DNA of 64,000 nucleotides from Actinomycetes bacterium (lineage in GTDB: Bacteria > Actinomycetota > Acidimicrobiia > Acidimicrobiales > Acidimicrobiaceae). Made by a program: the position numbers and the translations under genes. Every line of letters starts with the position of its first letter. Position 1 is the first letter of the stretch. Below are positions 18,972-27,763 of the stretch, one piece after another. Below the pieces are notes generated by a model, which was not told where the DNA came from, ran no database searches, and was given only the letters and a program-made list of their open reading frames with translations. Location: positions 1 through 64,000 of the forward strand of contig JAJYZP010000004.1 in assembly GCA_021799875.1 (NCBI GenBank), given 5' to 3'.

Positions 18972-19001
18972 AGAATGGCACACTAGGTCATCGCTTGTCA
19001 A
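18972..19001 (-). promoter_or_regulatory. Possible promoter for the giant-protein gene
   Basis: On the minus strand a perfect TTGACA (18996-19001) is followed after 18 nt by CATTCT (18972-18977). This would put transcription start about 200 nt before the coding start, giving a long leader. The -10 match is weak. Confidence 0.3.
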
Positions 19002-19159
19002 GAAAATTTCAGAAAAAGCTCAAGTTTGTCACTCTTTGTGCCGAGAAGACTCGATTTCGCTCGAACCGACCGGTCGTTGACCGCTCGCGCGTGACCGTTC
19101 CTAACCACTCTCAGCACACAGAAACTCTCTAAACAATCGACGAGCTCCAACCTTTTTTC

Positions 19160-19189
19160 TTCTTGTTCTTGTTCTTGTTCTTGTTCTTG
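19160..19189. repeat. Hexanucleotide microsatellite (TTCTTG)5
   Basis: Five perfect head-to-tail copies of TTCTTG, flanked by a T-run and a pyrimidine-rich stretch, in the gene-free region upstream of the giant-protein gene. Copy number could vary by slippage. It lies about 400 bp from the giant gene start, outside an obvious core promoter. Confidence 0.9.
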
Positions 19190-19746
19190 TTACTTTCTCT
19201 CTCACTCGGGCACTACCCACCGCTCTCGGTAAGGCGATAGCCCTGGGTTCACCTGACAGCATCGAATAGAGACCGGTCAGTCGCAAGCGCTTACGTACAC
19301 GGAACAGCTAACCAGTAAAACATCTCGAGCCGTTCCGACTCCTCGTAAACCACCCTGGGCGTCACACGCTGCTTCAAGCACGTGGGTGACCAGTAACCCC
19401 ATGACCGCATTCCACGCATCAGTGATGGCCCGATGTCCCAAGGCCATGCGACACCGCCTCGCCCCCACGGCTCGAGATAACCACTCGATCCAACTCACCC
19501 TTTGACCCCGGTCCCCGAGCTGTACGAGGTAGTGACGTAATGAAGAGGGCACCTCACTACCGGTGGTACCGCATCCGGCCAGGTGAATTGAAACAAAGCG
19601 AGACCGAGCGAAGATTCAGGTACTCAGAGCTAGACCGCCTTCTCTGAGCAAGAGCGACGAACTCCGTAGAAGGAAGCTCACGTGCGTGACCAAAGTGGGC
19701 GAAAAACATACTCCACCGATCAGGAAGTAGAAAACTACCCCACCAC

Positions 19747-19771
19747 AGATCAGATCAGATCAGATCAGATC
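19747..19771. repeat. Pentanucleotide microsatellite (AGATC)5
   Basis: Five perfect copies of AGATC (equivalently GATCA) in the same gene-free region. A five-base unit would shift frame if translated, but the open frame spanning it (19682-19879) has no recognisable features. The block contains five closely spaced GATC sites. Confidence 0.9.
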
Positions 19772-20917
19772 AGAGACGTAATCCGCCACCACATACGCTC
19801 TACAATTCAGCCTGCCCCGAGCACCCATCAACCATCGAATGCGGTGCACCCTGCGACAGTATCTGCAGGCGCCGCCTAGTCCGCTGACTGTCTAAAGGGA
19901 CAGCGTTCCAACACCCACGAGCCAGAGGGTGTTGACCACACATCTCACGGCAGATGTCGACGCAATCGGTTTCTGACCGGTACGCCCCATAAAGCCGAAC
20001 TCATCTGCGCTCCACTCTCACCGGCAGTGCTGTGCGCATGGCCCTCACGAAGTTCGCAACACAGTCAGAGCTCGATCAAAACCTTCCACCTCGCCCCCAC
20101 TGCGTGCAAGAACTCCCGTCCTCCCGCACGACCACCCTTACTCGTAAGGAATCAAAACGCCTCTTGCCGAAGAGAGAAGACCTCTTAAGAAGAAACTTCC
20201 CGAAAGGTCCACCACCTCCAGTCCCGAGTGTGAATCTCACAGAGAGTACTACTAGGTGCGACGCTTCCACCGATCAGGCACGTATTCTCAACGTCTCTCG
20301 CTCACCCACGAGACTGGTTCCCATGCTCCAGACTCACAGAACACAGGCTCGCTGAGCTCTACGAGGGACTGTCACGTACGGGGCACTTCGGACCACCAGA
20401 TCGCCACCTAATCAAGCAACTAACAAGGTTGGCCTTCATCGAGACAATCAACGCGAAATGAGCCTTAGCCGATCTCTCAGCTGTACGGTTGGCGGCAGAC
20501 CTCAAAGGTCCATTTACGCGGATCACGTCTCACGAGACACCTGTCGCCGTCGAAAGATCACCCTCCACAGATAGTCCGTATTGCGGCGCCACGTACACAT
20601 CCAGGGTTGAACCACCATGCCAAAACCGCATGAGCAAAGGGAGACACCTTAGTGAGCGTGCACCGTCGATTTGCTTTGGAAGCAAACGACGCTGACCAAG
20701 GCAGCGAGCAGAAAGTCCATAGCAGTACTAACGCTCTTCCCAGTTGAATCCTAGAAAGTAGCTCTTGAATGGAGAGAGTAAAAGTTTGTGAGTTGGTTCC
20801 CGAGGATTCAAAAGACTCGGAGCCAAAAAGACAGAGAAGACGTTAGGACGTTGAAGATAGCCGCCCAAGCGGACAGTAGCGGCGGCCTCTGAAACCGAAT
20901 CGACACAAGGAGACGTC

Positions 20918-22456
20918 ATGGACAACTCAAGTGAATACGACGTGAATGGTTCTGAGAACCAGAACCCTGCTCGATCCGAAGACGATACGAGGCGTGGCGA
21001 TGGCCCTGCGAACCAGCAGAGCGATGAGACCGAACAAGGCAGAGAGGGAGTATGGACGTATCCTCTCGACGACGTCACTGAGCCTGAGTTCTCCCATCCG
21101 TACGCTTCGGCCAGTTCAAGCGATGGTTCGGCAACCAACGATGCTTCGGAGGTAGCACCTAATAAACAGTCGTCGCCCGACAGCCATCAGACCTTTTCAC
21201 AGGGAAGTACACCAAAAGTGAGCTATCCTCACGGTAGCGTTCCCTACACAAAAACTCCAAAGCGAAAGGCACGAGAGGGCCGGTCGGGTCGCACGCTCGT
21301 CGGCGCAGTAGCTCTCACAGCAGTGGTAGCGGCCGGCGTATCGGGTGGAGTGAGCTACTACTTCGCCCACAACTCCTCCTCGACTTCGACCGCCATACCC
21401 GTGATTCGTCAAGTCGTCGGTAGCTCCAATGCGACGGCAAGTGCGTCGACCTCTTCAGGAAGTCTGACTTCTCTCCTCTCAAAGGTGGAGCCTGCCATCG
21501 TTGACGTCACCGCAAAAGGCACAACGACCGTATCGAACGGCTTCTTTGGCGGTGGAACACAGGCCTTTGTCTCGGAGGGAACCGGCATGATCATGACGTC
21601 AAATGGATACGTCGTGACAAATAACCATGTCGTCGCCGGGGCAACGAAGGTCACCGTGACACTCTTCAACCAAAGCAAGACCTACCCGGCAACCGTCGTC
21701 GGAACGAATCCGACAAAAGACGTTGCGGTACTGAAGATTGAAGGAGCACCAGCGCTTCCAACGCTCACCTTCGGAGATTCTGCAAACGTTGCAGTTGGAG
21801 ATCCCGTCGTCGCCATCGGAAACGCGCTTGGACTGAGCGGTACCCCAACCGTAACAACCGGTATCGTCTCAGCTCTGGGTCGAACGATTACAGCACAAAG
21901 TGAGACCGGCGCCACCGAACGACTCTACAACATGCTGCAGACCGACGCACCAATCAACCCCGGTAACTCAGGCGGACCGCTCATCAACTCATCTGGCGAC
22001 GTCATCGGGATGAACACAGCGGCGGCCGGAAGTTCGAGCTCTGGAACGTCTGCGCAGAACATTGGCTTCGCAGAGCCGATCAACTCCGTACTCCAAGTCG
22101 TGAAGTCGATCGAGGCTCATCCGAATGCGGCCGGCTCCACAACGTCGGGCAAGGGTTATCTGGGGGTCGCAGTACAGACTCTGAGTGCGTCTATCGCGGG
22201 TCAGCTCGGGTACAACTCGAGCCTGAGTGGAGTCTTAGTGGACAACGTTGTTGCAGGCTCACCCGCAAGTCAGGCTGGGATAGTCTCCGGCGACGTCATC
22301 ACCTCTGCGAACGGTACGACCGTTACCTCCGTTACACAACTCGTCAAAATCATCCAATCCCAGAAGCCCGGCTCACAGATCAGCATCGCCTGGGTCGACC
22401 CGAACACCGGTCAAAACCATGCTACAGTTACGCTGAGCAGCGCTCCTGTCGCATAG
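20918..22456 (+). CDS. HtrA/DegP-type trypsin-like serine protease with PDZ domain
   Basis: 512 residues. A polar, acidic cytoplasmic N-terminus (about 1-125) is followed by one TM segment (about 127-150), a trypsin-like domain and a C-terminal PDZ domain (about 405-505). The catalytic triad is visible: His in NNHVVAG, Asp in KDVAVLKI and Ser in NPGNSGGPL. The layout is that of mycobacterial PepD/HtrA1. AAGGAG lies 8 nt before the ATG. It is followed after 33 nt by a response regulator and then a kinase, so protease and two-component system form one operon, as with MprAB-PepD. It likely handles envelope protein quality control outside the membrane. Confidence 0.95.
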   Translation: MDNSSEYDVNGSENQNPARSEDDTRRGDGPANQQSDETEQGREGVWTYPLDDVTEPEFSHPYASASSSDGSATNDASEVAPNKQSSPDSHQTFSQGSTPKVSYPHGSVPYTKTPKRKAREGRSGRTLVGAVALTAVVAAGVSGGVSYYFAHNSSSTSTAIPVIRQVVGSSNATASASTSSGSLTSLLSKVEPAIVDVTAKGTTTVSNGFFGGGTQAFVSEGTGMIMTSNGYVVTNNHVVAGATKVTVTLFNQSKTYPATVVGTNPTKDVAVLKIEGAPALPTLTFGDSANVAVGDPVVAIGNALGLSGTPTVTTGIVSALGRTITAQSETGATERLYNMLQTDAPINPGNSGGPLINSSGDVIGMNTAAAGSSSSGTSAQNIGFAEPINSVLQVVKSIEAHPNAAGSTTSGKGYLGVAVQTLSASIAGQLGYNSSLSGVLVDNVVAGSPASQAGIVSGDVITSANGTTVTSVTQLVKIIQSQKPGSQISIAWVDPNTGQNHATVTLSSAPVA

Positions 22457-22489
22457 GTCTGAAAGTATCCAAGAGAAAAGGTATCGCAG

Positions 22490-23224
22490 GTGAATCAGAG
22501 CAGCTCTTCTTCAACCGGAGCCCGAGTGGGTAAAGACCCACTCGGGCTGAAGATTCTTGTCGTTGACGACGAGCCACCAATTACTGAGCTCCTCAACATG
22601 TCGTTGGGGTTTGAAGGATACGAAGTTGCTCTCGCTAACTCTGGTCGAAAAGGGCTTGAGCTCCTTGCGACATTCCGCCCAGATCTGATCGTACTCGACG
22701 TGATGATGCCTGATCTCGATGGTCTCCAAGTACTGCAACGAATACGAGAAGAGGGTTACAAAACGCCGGTCATCTTCCTCACAGCTCGAGACGCAGTCGA
22801 GGACCGCGTTTCAGGCCTTACCGCAGGAGCCGACGACTATCTCTCCAAGCCATTTTCTCTCGCAGAACTCTCGGCTCGAGTGGGAGCCATTCTTCGGCGT
22901 TCGGGCTCTTCTCCCGATCGCAACACTCGACTGGTCTTCTCAGATCTCGTTCTCGACGAGGACACTCATGAAGTCTTTCGCGGTGACGAGGAGATCGAAC
23001 TCACGGCAACGGAGTTCAAACTACTCCGTTTTCTGATGCTCAACGCTAACCGCGTGGTCTCAAAAGCTCAGATCCTTGACCACGTCTGGGAGTACGACTT
23101 TGGCGGCGACGCCAATATCGTCGAGACCTATATCTCGTATCTGCGCAAGAAGATCGACGCTAATCATCCAGGCATCATCAAGACCATCAGAGGCGTTGGA
23201 TATAGTCTCCGCGTCCCCTCCTAG
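22490..23224 (+). CDS. OmpR-family response regulator (MprA-like)
   Basis: 244 residues starting at GTG. A polar N-terminal extension of about 20 residues precedes the receiver domain, with VVDDEP, phospho-acceptor D70 (VLDVMMPD) and conserved Lys in LSKPFS. A winged helix ends in TIRGVGYSLR. It lies between the HtrA gene (33 nt upstream) and the kinase gene (8 nt downstream), so it should be activated by that kinase and probably controls this operon in response to envelope stress. The assignment to MprA is by architecture and context only. Confidence 0.93.
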   Translation: MNQSSSSSTGARVGKDPLGLKILVVDDEPPITELLNMSLGFEGYEVALANSGRKGLELLATFRPDLIVLDVMMPDLDGLQVLQRIREEGYKTPVIFLTARDAVEDRVSGLTAGADDYLSKPFSLAELSARVGAILRRSGSSPDRNTRLVFSDLVLDEDTHEVFRGDEEIELTATEFKLLRFLMLNANRVVSKAQILDHVWEYDFGGDANIVETYISYLRKKIDANHPGIIKTIRGVGYSLRVPS

Positions 23225-23232
23225 ACTTCAGA

Positions 23233-24792
23233 ATGTCCTTACGCAGTAAGCTTCTCGCTACTATCCTTGGCCTCTTAGCACTCACGATTCTTATTTTGGA
23301 CTTAGCTACCTACTCGTCTCTCCGATCTTTCCTCTTCCAGCGACTCGATCAACAGCTCGAATCTTCGGTCGGACAGGCGGGACATGCGCTCGGTGTGGCT
23401 TCGACACAGAGCGGCGCAGTACCAGAGAATGCACTAGGACAGTGGCCCGTGGGGACCTACCTTGAGTTTCTCAACTCCACCGGCGTCGGAGTAATTGTCA
23501 GAATCGGTGGATCGATGGGATCGGTCGCCGCTGCTCCAAAGCTCACAGTTACGAACCATGGGCACCTCGCCTACAACTTCAAACTCAATCAACCAACGAC
23601 GATTGCTAGCTCCTCTCCTAATCCATCGTTCTACCGAATCTTTGCAACGCAAGGCCCAGTGAACGATGCGCTCGGAAACGGGATCGTCGTCATAGCTCTG
23701 CCGGAGAGCACTCTCGAAGCGACGCTCCATCGCTTGCTCGTCGTAGAGCTACTCGTCTCATTCGGTGTCCTGCTACTCCTCTCCTCGGTGGGAGGCGCTC
23801 TCCTCCGAATCGGCTTGAGACCTCTCCAAGACATGACCGATACCGCAAGCGCCATCGCAGATGGCGGGCTCGAGCGGAGAGTAGAGGCCCGTGGCACCGG
23901 AAGTGAGGTCACCAAGCTAGCGAATGCACTCAACAAGATGCTCAGTCGCATCCAAGGCGCTCTCGACAAGTCTCGCAACTCCGAGGATCGCTTACGGGTC
24001 TTCATTGCCGACGTGAGCCACGAGCTCCGCACGCCGCTCACGTCTATCCAGGGGTACGCGGAGCTCTACAAACACGGCGCCTTACGCGATGAAGCGGACC
24101 TCAAGAAGGCCATCGACAGGATCGAGTCAGAGTCCAAGCGCATGAGTGTGCTCGTCGAGGACCTCTTGCTGCTCGCGAGAATGGATCAAAATCGACCACT
24201 CGTGCTCGAGGAGGTCAACATGACCGCGATCGTCGAGGCGGCTGCCCACGATGCCTCCGTGGTCGAACCGGCCCGGCCGATCACGACGGTTCTTGAAGCT
24301 CCCTACTGGGTCCTAGGAGATCGTAATCAGCTCACACAAGTCGTTGCAAATCTCCTCTCCAACGTGCGGAGCCACACGCCGGCCGGTTCAGCAGTGGCGA
24401 TCCGGGTCTACCGCATCTCGCGCCTACAGCCAATTCCACGAGGAGCACGTTCGAGTGATCAAGTCGTCGATCTCTTCGGTAGTGTCGATCCGACTATCAA
24501 AGGTCTCATCTGGGAGTCGTTTCTCCGCATCGAGGTTGAAGATCACGGGCCCGGTCTGGAGAAAGAGCAACTTCAAAGAGTATTCGAGCGCTTCTACCGC
24601 TCAGATGCATCGAGATCCCGAGCTGCTGGCGGCGCAGGACTTGGTCTCTCACTCGTCGCAGCTATCGTCCAAGCTCACGGTGGTAGAGCTTGGGTAATGA
24701 GCGATGGTCCAGGAACGGGCGCGACCTTCGGTTTTGACCTTCCGCTGCTTGATACCACAAACCAGGAAGAGAGCCTCGACCACGTCGATTAA
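23233..24792 (+). CDS. Sensor histidine kinase (MprB-like)
   Basis: 519 residues with two TM segments (about 8-30 and 165-190) around an extracytoplasmic domain of about 135 residues, then HAMP, then H263 in SHELRTPLTS. The ATPase domain shows NLLSNVRSH, EDHGPGL, FERFYRSD and GGAGLGLSL. An insert of about 30 residues (RGARSSDQVVDLFGSVD area) sits between the N and G1 boxes. It is partner of the response regulator 8 nt upstream, in the HtrA operon. Confidence 0.93.
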   Translation: MSLRSKLLATILGLLALTILILDLATYSSLRSFLFQRLDQQLESSVGQAGHALGVASTQSGAVPENALGQWPVGTYLEFLNSTGVGVIVRIGGSMGSVAAAPKLTVTNHGHLAYNFKLNQPTTIASSSPNPSFYRIFATQGPVNDALGNGIVVIALPESTLEATLHRLLVVELLVSFGVLLLLSSVGGALLRIGLRPLQDMTDTASAIADGGLERRVEARGTGSEVTKLANALNKMLSRIQGALDKSRNSEDRLRVFIADVSHELRTPLTSIQGYAELYKHGALRDEADLKKAIDRIESESKRMSVLVEDLLLLARMDQNRPLVLEEVNMTAIVEAAAHDASVVEPARPITTVLEAPYWVLGDRNQLTQVVANLLSNVRSHTPAGSAVAIRVYRISRLQPIPRGARSSDQVVDLFGSVDPTIKGLIWESFLRIEVEDHGPGLEKEQLQRVFERFYRSDASRSRAAGGAGLGLSLVAAIVQAHGGRAWVMSDGPGTGATFGFDLPLLDTTNQEESLDHVD

Positions 24793-24874
24793 CGTCCCTC
24801 CACGGATCTACATCGTCAGACCTGCGACTTGCGATCTCTCCAACCAGGACAAGATCCACTAAGGTGCAAAGGTG

Positions 24875-25642
24875 ATGTCTCTCGATTACGTCGATCAAAT
24901 ACTGCGTTCGTCAAGGATGATCGTCGAGCTCTCCACGAGTACGAACGCCTTACGGAACGTGCCAGCCTGCCCAGACTGGACGCTCTCCGATCTCTGCCTT
25001 CACCTCGCCGAGGTCCAGCGCCGTCAGCTGCTTCGGCTCGGCGCCACCTCTAATCCTGACCCATCGCTCTTGACTCCACTTGGGGACGATCGATCGCCGT
25101 CGGAACACTTGCGAGAGGCCACGAACGCTCTCGTAGCGGCGCTTCGAGAGCTCGATCCCGCTTCGCAAGCTTGGAATTGGACAGGCGCCAATCAAACCGT
25201 CGCCTGGGCCCAACGTCGCCAGGCACACGAGGCAACGGTCCACTGTTTTGACGCTCTCGCAGCCGTAGCTGAGGGGAACGACGCACTCTCGGCCCTATCG
25301 CAGCTCGATATCTCCACAGCCATGGCACGCGATGGCGTACGCGAGATCGTAGAAGTGCTCCTACCTAGCTGGTGGCCAGATCTCACGTCACCGATAGCGA
25401 ACGACGTCACGATCGTGCACATCGTCTCTACTGACGCCCCCGAAGTCACTTGGGAGCTCCAGATCAGCAGTGACGCGTTTCACGCCTCCGCAACGCCGAC
25501 TAGCGCTCCCCACCTCCGAATTGCTGCACCCAGCACATACCTCTATCTCTGGTGCTGGAACCGATTGGAACCGAGCGTCAAACTCTTCGAGATTACAGGA
25601 GATCTCTCGATAAATGCAAAGTATCGAGCACTCGTTCACTAA
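24875..25642 (+). CDS. Mycothiol-dependent maleylpyruvate isomerase-family protein
   Basis: About 255 residues of the DinB-like mycothiol-binding superfamily. The N-terminal signature VPACPDWTLSDLCLHLAEVQRR has the His of the metal site, and the second region AWAQRRQAHEATVHCFDAL has the other conserved His residues. A C-terminal domain follows. Family members use mycothiol as thiol cofactor, which supports an actinobacterial host. The substrate is unknown. It starts 83 bp after the kinase gene on the same strand and may or may not belong to that operon. The ATG at 24875 is preferred over the GTG at 24872 by spacing from AAGGTG. Confidence 0.82.
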   Translation: MSLDYVDQILRSSRMIVELSTSTNALRNVPACPDWTLSDLCLHLAEVQRRQLLRLGATSNPDPSLLTPLGDDRSPSEHLREATNALVAALRELDPASQAWNWTGANQTVAWAQRRQAHEATVHCFDALAAVAEGNDALSALSQLDISTAMARDGVREIVEVLLPSWWPDLTSPIANDVTIVHIVSTDAPEVTWELQISSDAFHASATPTSAPHLRIAAPSTYLYLWCWNRLEPSVKLFEITGDLSINAKYRALVH

Positions 25643-26150
25643 CGCTCGATACAAACCATTGCCATCGTTGGCTTCATAAACCCATGACCGACGTACCGCT
25701 CACGAGAGTGCGATCCGGGTCGACAACTTCCTACCACGAGCACCGAGAAGTTCCTTGCGCTCAGTATCGTGAGATCGGTAATGTCCACACCTTCACGAGC
25801 CGACACCACCACGCGCCGTGAGTGCGCCAGAGAGCGTGCGTCATCGCACGAAACGAACCGTGTTCAACGGTCCGCACCGCCTGATCTACAACGTCTGATC
25901 GACACCGCTCCGCAAACTTCAGCGCTGCGGTGCCAACCGATCCCTACAGGCCAGACCCTACTCTAAGACCAGCTACTCCAGCACAACTCAAACGCCTAGA
26001 CCAAGCTCAACTCAGTCCCGATTTGCCACTCTCGAGTTCGCCTACGCTGCCCCCGATACCAATACCATGACGAGATCGTTAGGCGAGCCGGCCCCAAGGG
26101 GCGAGAATAAGTATCCTCTCGAACAATGAGACCAGCGAACCTTACGCAAC
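25643..26150. other. 508-bp convergent intergenic gap, nothing recognised
   Basis: This lies between the convergent maleylpyruvate isomerase-like and sufB genes. I see no gene, tRNA or strong hairpin, only short unremarkable frames. Confidence 0.55.
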
Positions 26151-27551
26151 CTAGCCGATAGAGCCGTCCATCTGAAGCTCGATCAATCGAGACCACTCGA
26201 CCGCATACTCCATCGGAAGCGTCTTGGTGATGGGTTCGATGAAGCCATTCACGATCAAACTCATCGCCTGCGCTTCGGAGAGACCTCGAGACATGAGGTA
26301 GAACAGTTGATCTTGCCCCACACGCGAGACCGTCGCCTCATGCCCTATCTGGGACTGACGTTCATTGACCTCCATATACGGCTTTGTTTCCGATATCGAG
26401 TGATCATCGAGTAACAGTGCGTCGCAGCGCACGAAGGACTTCGAGCCCACAGCTCCTTCGTCAACGTGCACGAGACCTCTATAGGTCGAGACTCCACCAT
26501 CTTTCGAGATCGATTTGGAGATAATCGTCGACGTCGTCTCAGGGGCGGCATGTACCATCTTGGCACCGGCATCTTGATGCTGGCCCGCTCCGGCGTACGC
26601 TACCGAAAGAACCTCACCAGAGGCCTTCGGGCCAACGAGGTAGACCGCCGGGTACTTCATGGTCAAGCGAGATCCAATATTGCCATCGATCCACTCGACG
26701 TGAGCCTCTGCTTCAGCACGAGCACGCTTGGTCACCAGGTTATAGACGTTGGTCGACCAATTCTGAATAGTCGTGTAGGTGATCCGAGATCCCGGCTTCG
26801 CAATTAGCTCCACCACCGCTGAGTGGAGTGAGTCCGTCGAGTACACCGGTGCCGAACAGCCTTCAATGTAGTGAATTCGTGAACCTTCATCGGCTATGAT
26901 CAGAGTCCGTTCAAACTGTCCCATGTTCTCGGCGTTGATACGAAAATAGGCCTGTAACGGCATCTCAACGGTAACGCCCGGTGGGACGTAGATGAACGAG
27001 CCTCCAGACCAAACCGCCGAGTTCAATGCAGCGAACTTATTGTCATTCGGCGGAATAACCGTACCAAAGTACTCACGCACGAGATCTGGATACTCGCGAA
27101 CCGCGGTATCCATATCACAGAAAAGCACGCCTTGATCCTCGAGCTCCTGCCGATTTCGGTGATAGACCACCTCGGACTCGTACTGAGCGGTGACGCCAGC
27201 AAGATACTTACGCTCGGCCTCGGGTATTCCGAGCTTCTCGTAGGTCAACTTCACAGAGTCCGGAAGCTGGTCCCAAACATCGACCTGCTTCTCGGTCGGC
27301 TTGATGTAGTAGTAGATATCATCGAAGTCGAGATCGGGCATGTTCACCGCAAACCAAGGTGCCATTGGCTTCTTCGTGAAGTAGCGAAAAGAGCGCAAGC
27401 GGAACTCTCGCATCCACTGCGGCTCCTTTTTGATCCGCGACATCTCCGCAATTATCTCTTCCGAGATACCCTTCTTCGGTTTGAAGACGTAGTCCTCTAC
27501 GTCACTCCAACCCAATTGATACTTGCCGAGATCGAAGCTCTCAGGAGACAT
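26151..27551 (-). CDS. sufB: SufB, Fe-S cluster scaffold subunit
   Basis: 466 residues from the ATG at 27551, chosen because GAGAGG lies 8 nt upstream; the in-frame GTG at 27560 overlaps that site. SufB signatures include GKYQLGWSD at the N-terminus, the FIYVPPGVTVEMPLQAYFRI core, EGCSAPVY, and the C-terminal KSFVRCDALLLDD and QIGHEATVSRVGQDQLFYL motifs. It carries the Cys and Glu involved in cluster building in known SufB proteins. It is monocistronic here, 15 kb from sufD, although in related genomes sufB and sufD are adjacent. Confidence 0.96.
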   Translation of the reverse strand: MSPESFDLGKYQLGWSDVEDYVFKPKKGISEEIIAEMSRIKKEPQWMREFRLRSFRYFTKKPMAPWFAVNMPDLDFDDIYYYIKPTEKQVDVWDQLPDSVKLTYEKLGIPEAERKYLAGVTAQYESEVVYHRNRQELEDQGVLFCDMDTAVREYPDLVREYFGTVIPPNDNKFAALNSAVWSGGSFIYVPPGVTVEMPLQAYFRINAENMGQFERTLIIADEGSRIHYIEGCSAPVYSTDSLHSAVVELIAKPGSRITYTTIQNWSTNVYNLVTKRARAEAEAHVEWIDGNIGSRLTMKYPAVYLVGPKASGEVLSVAYAGAGQHQDAGAKMVHAAPETTSTIISKSISKDGGVSTYRGLVHVDEGAVGSKSFVRCDALLLDDHSISETKPYMEVNERQSQIGHEATVSRVGQDQLFYLMSRGLSEAQAMSLIVNGFIEPITKTLPMEYAVEWSRLIELQMDGSIG

Positions 27552-27585
27552 AGTTGCCACCTCTCGTTGCGTGCGAAGCTACTCC

Positions 27586-27602
27586 CTACCACCTGGTGGT
27601 AG
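27586..27602. promoter_or_regulatory. Perfect 17-bp palindrome upstream of sufB
   Basis: CTACCACC-T-GGTGGTAG is a perfect inverted repeat with one central base, 34 bp before the sufB ATG. The location between promoter and ribosome site suits a repressor operator, perhaps of an Fe-S-sensing Rrf2-family SufR. It shares CTAC/GTAG halves with the element at 27-45 upstream of the other suf operon. The regulatory role is inferred. Confidence 0.5.
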
Positions 27603-27763
27603 TCCAAGAGTAATTTCTCCTACATCCATAGTAACAACTACGTCGAAAGGGTAGACCTTCACGTGAGAGGTATACGATTCTTTTAGGTAGAGGGCTAAAC
27701 AGGTAGTCATCTGTACTCCGTCGTCAAAGAGCGAGAGAAGCGAGCAGCTAGCATAACCCTGTC

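Larger units (their letters stand above)
18765..20917. other. 2.15-kb region without a convincing gene
   Basis: This long gap separates the divergent giant-protein and HtrA genes. Short open frames exist on both strands, but none has a good ribosome site plus a recognisable domain. A minus-strand frame at 19277-19552 and a plus-strand frame at 20032-20355 are the longest, and both look compositionally random. It holds two five-copy microsatellites (19160-19189 and 19747-19771). It may be decayed genes, a long regulatory region or an RNA locus; I cannot choose between these. Confidence 0.6.

Noticed and set aside
19277-19552. 91-codon minus-strand frame in the gene-free region
   Set aside because: It has no ribosome site and no recognisable family. 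It was considered as a transposase fragment but shows no DDE or integrase motif.
19747-19771. Short tandem array considered as CRISPR
   Set aside because: The unit is five bases with no spacers, and no cas genes are present.
20352-20461. Short plus-strand stretch reading LTRLAFIETINAK before a stop
   Set aside because: It looks protein-like but is too short and has no start; considered as a transposon ATPase relic without enough similarity.
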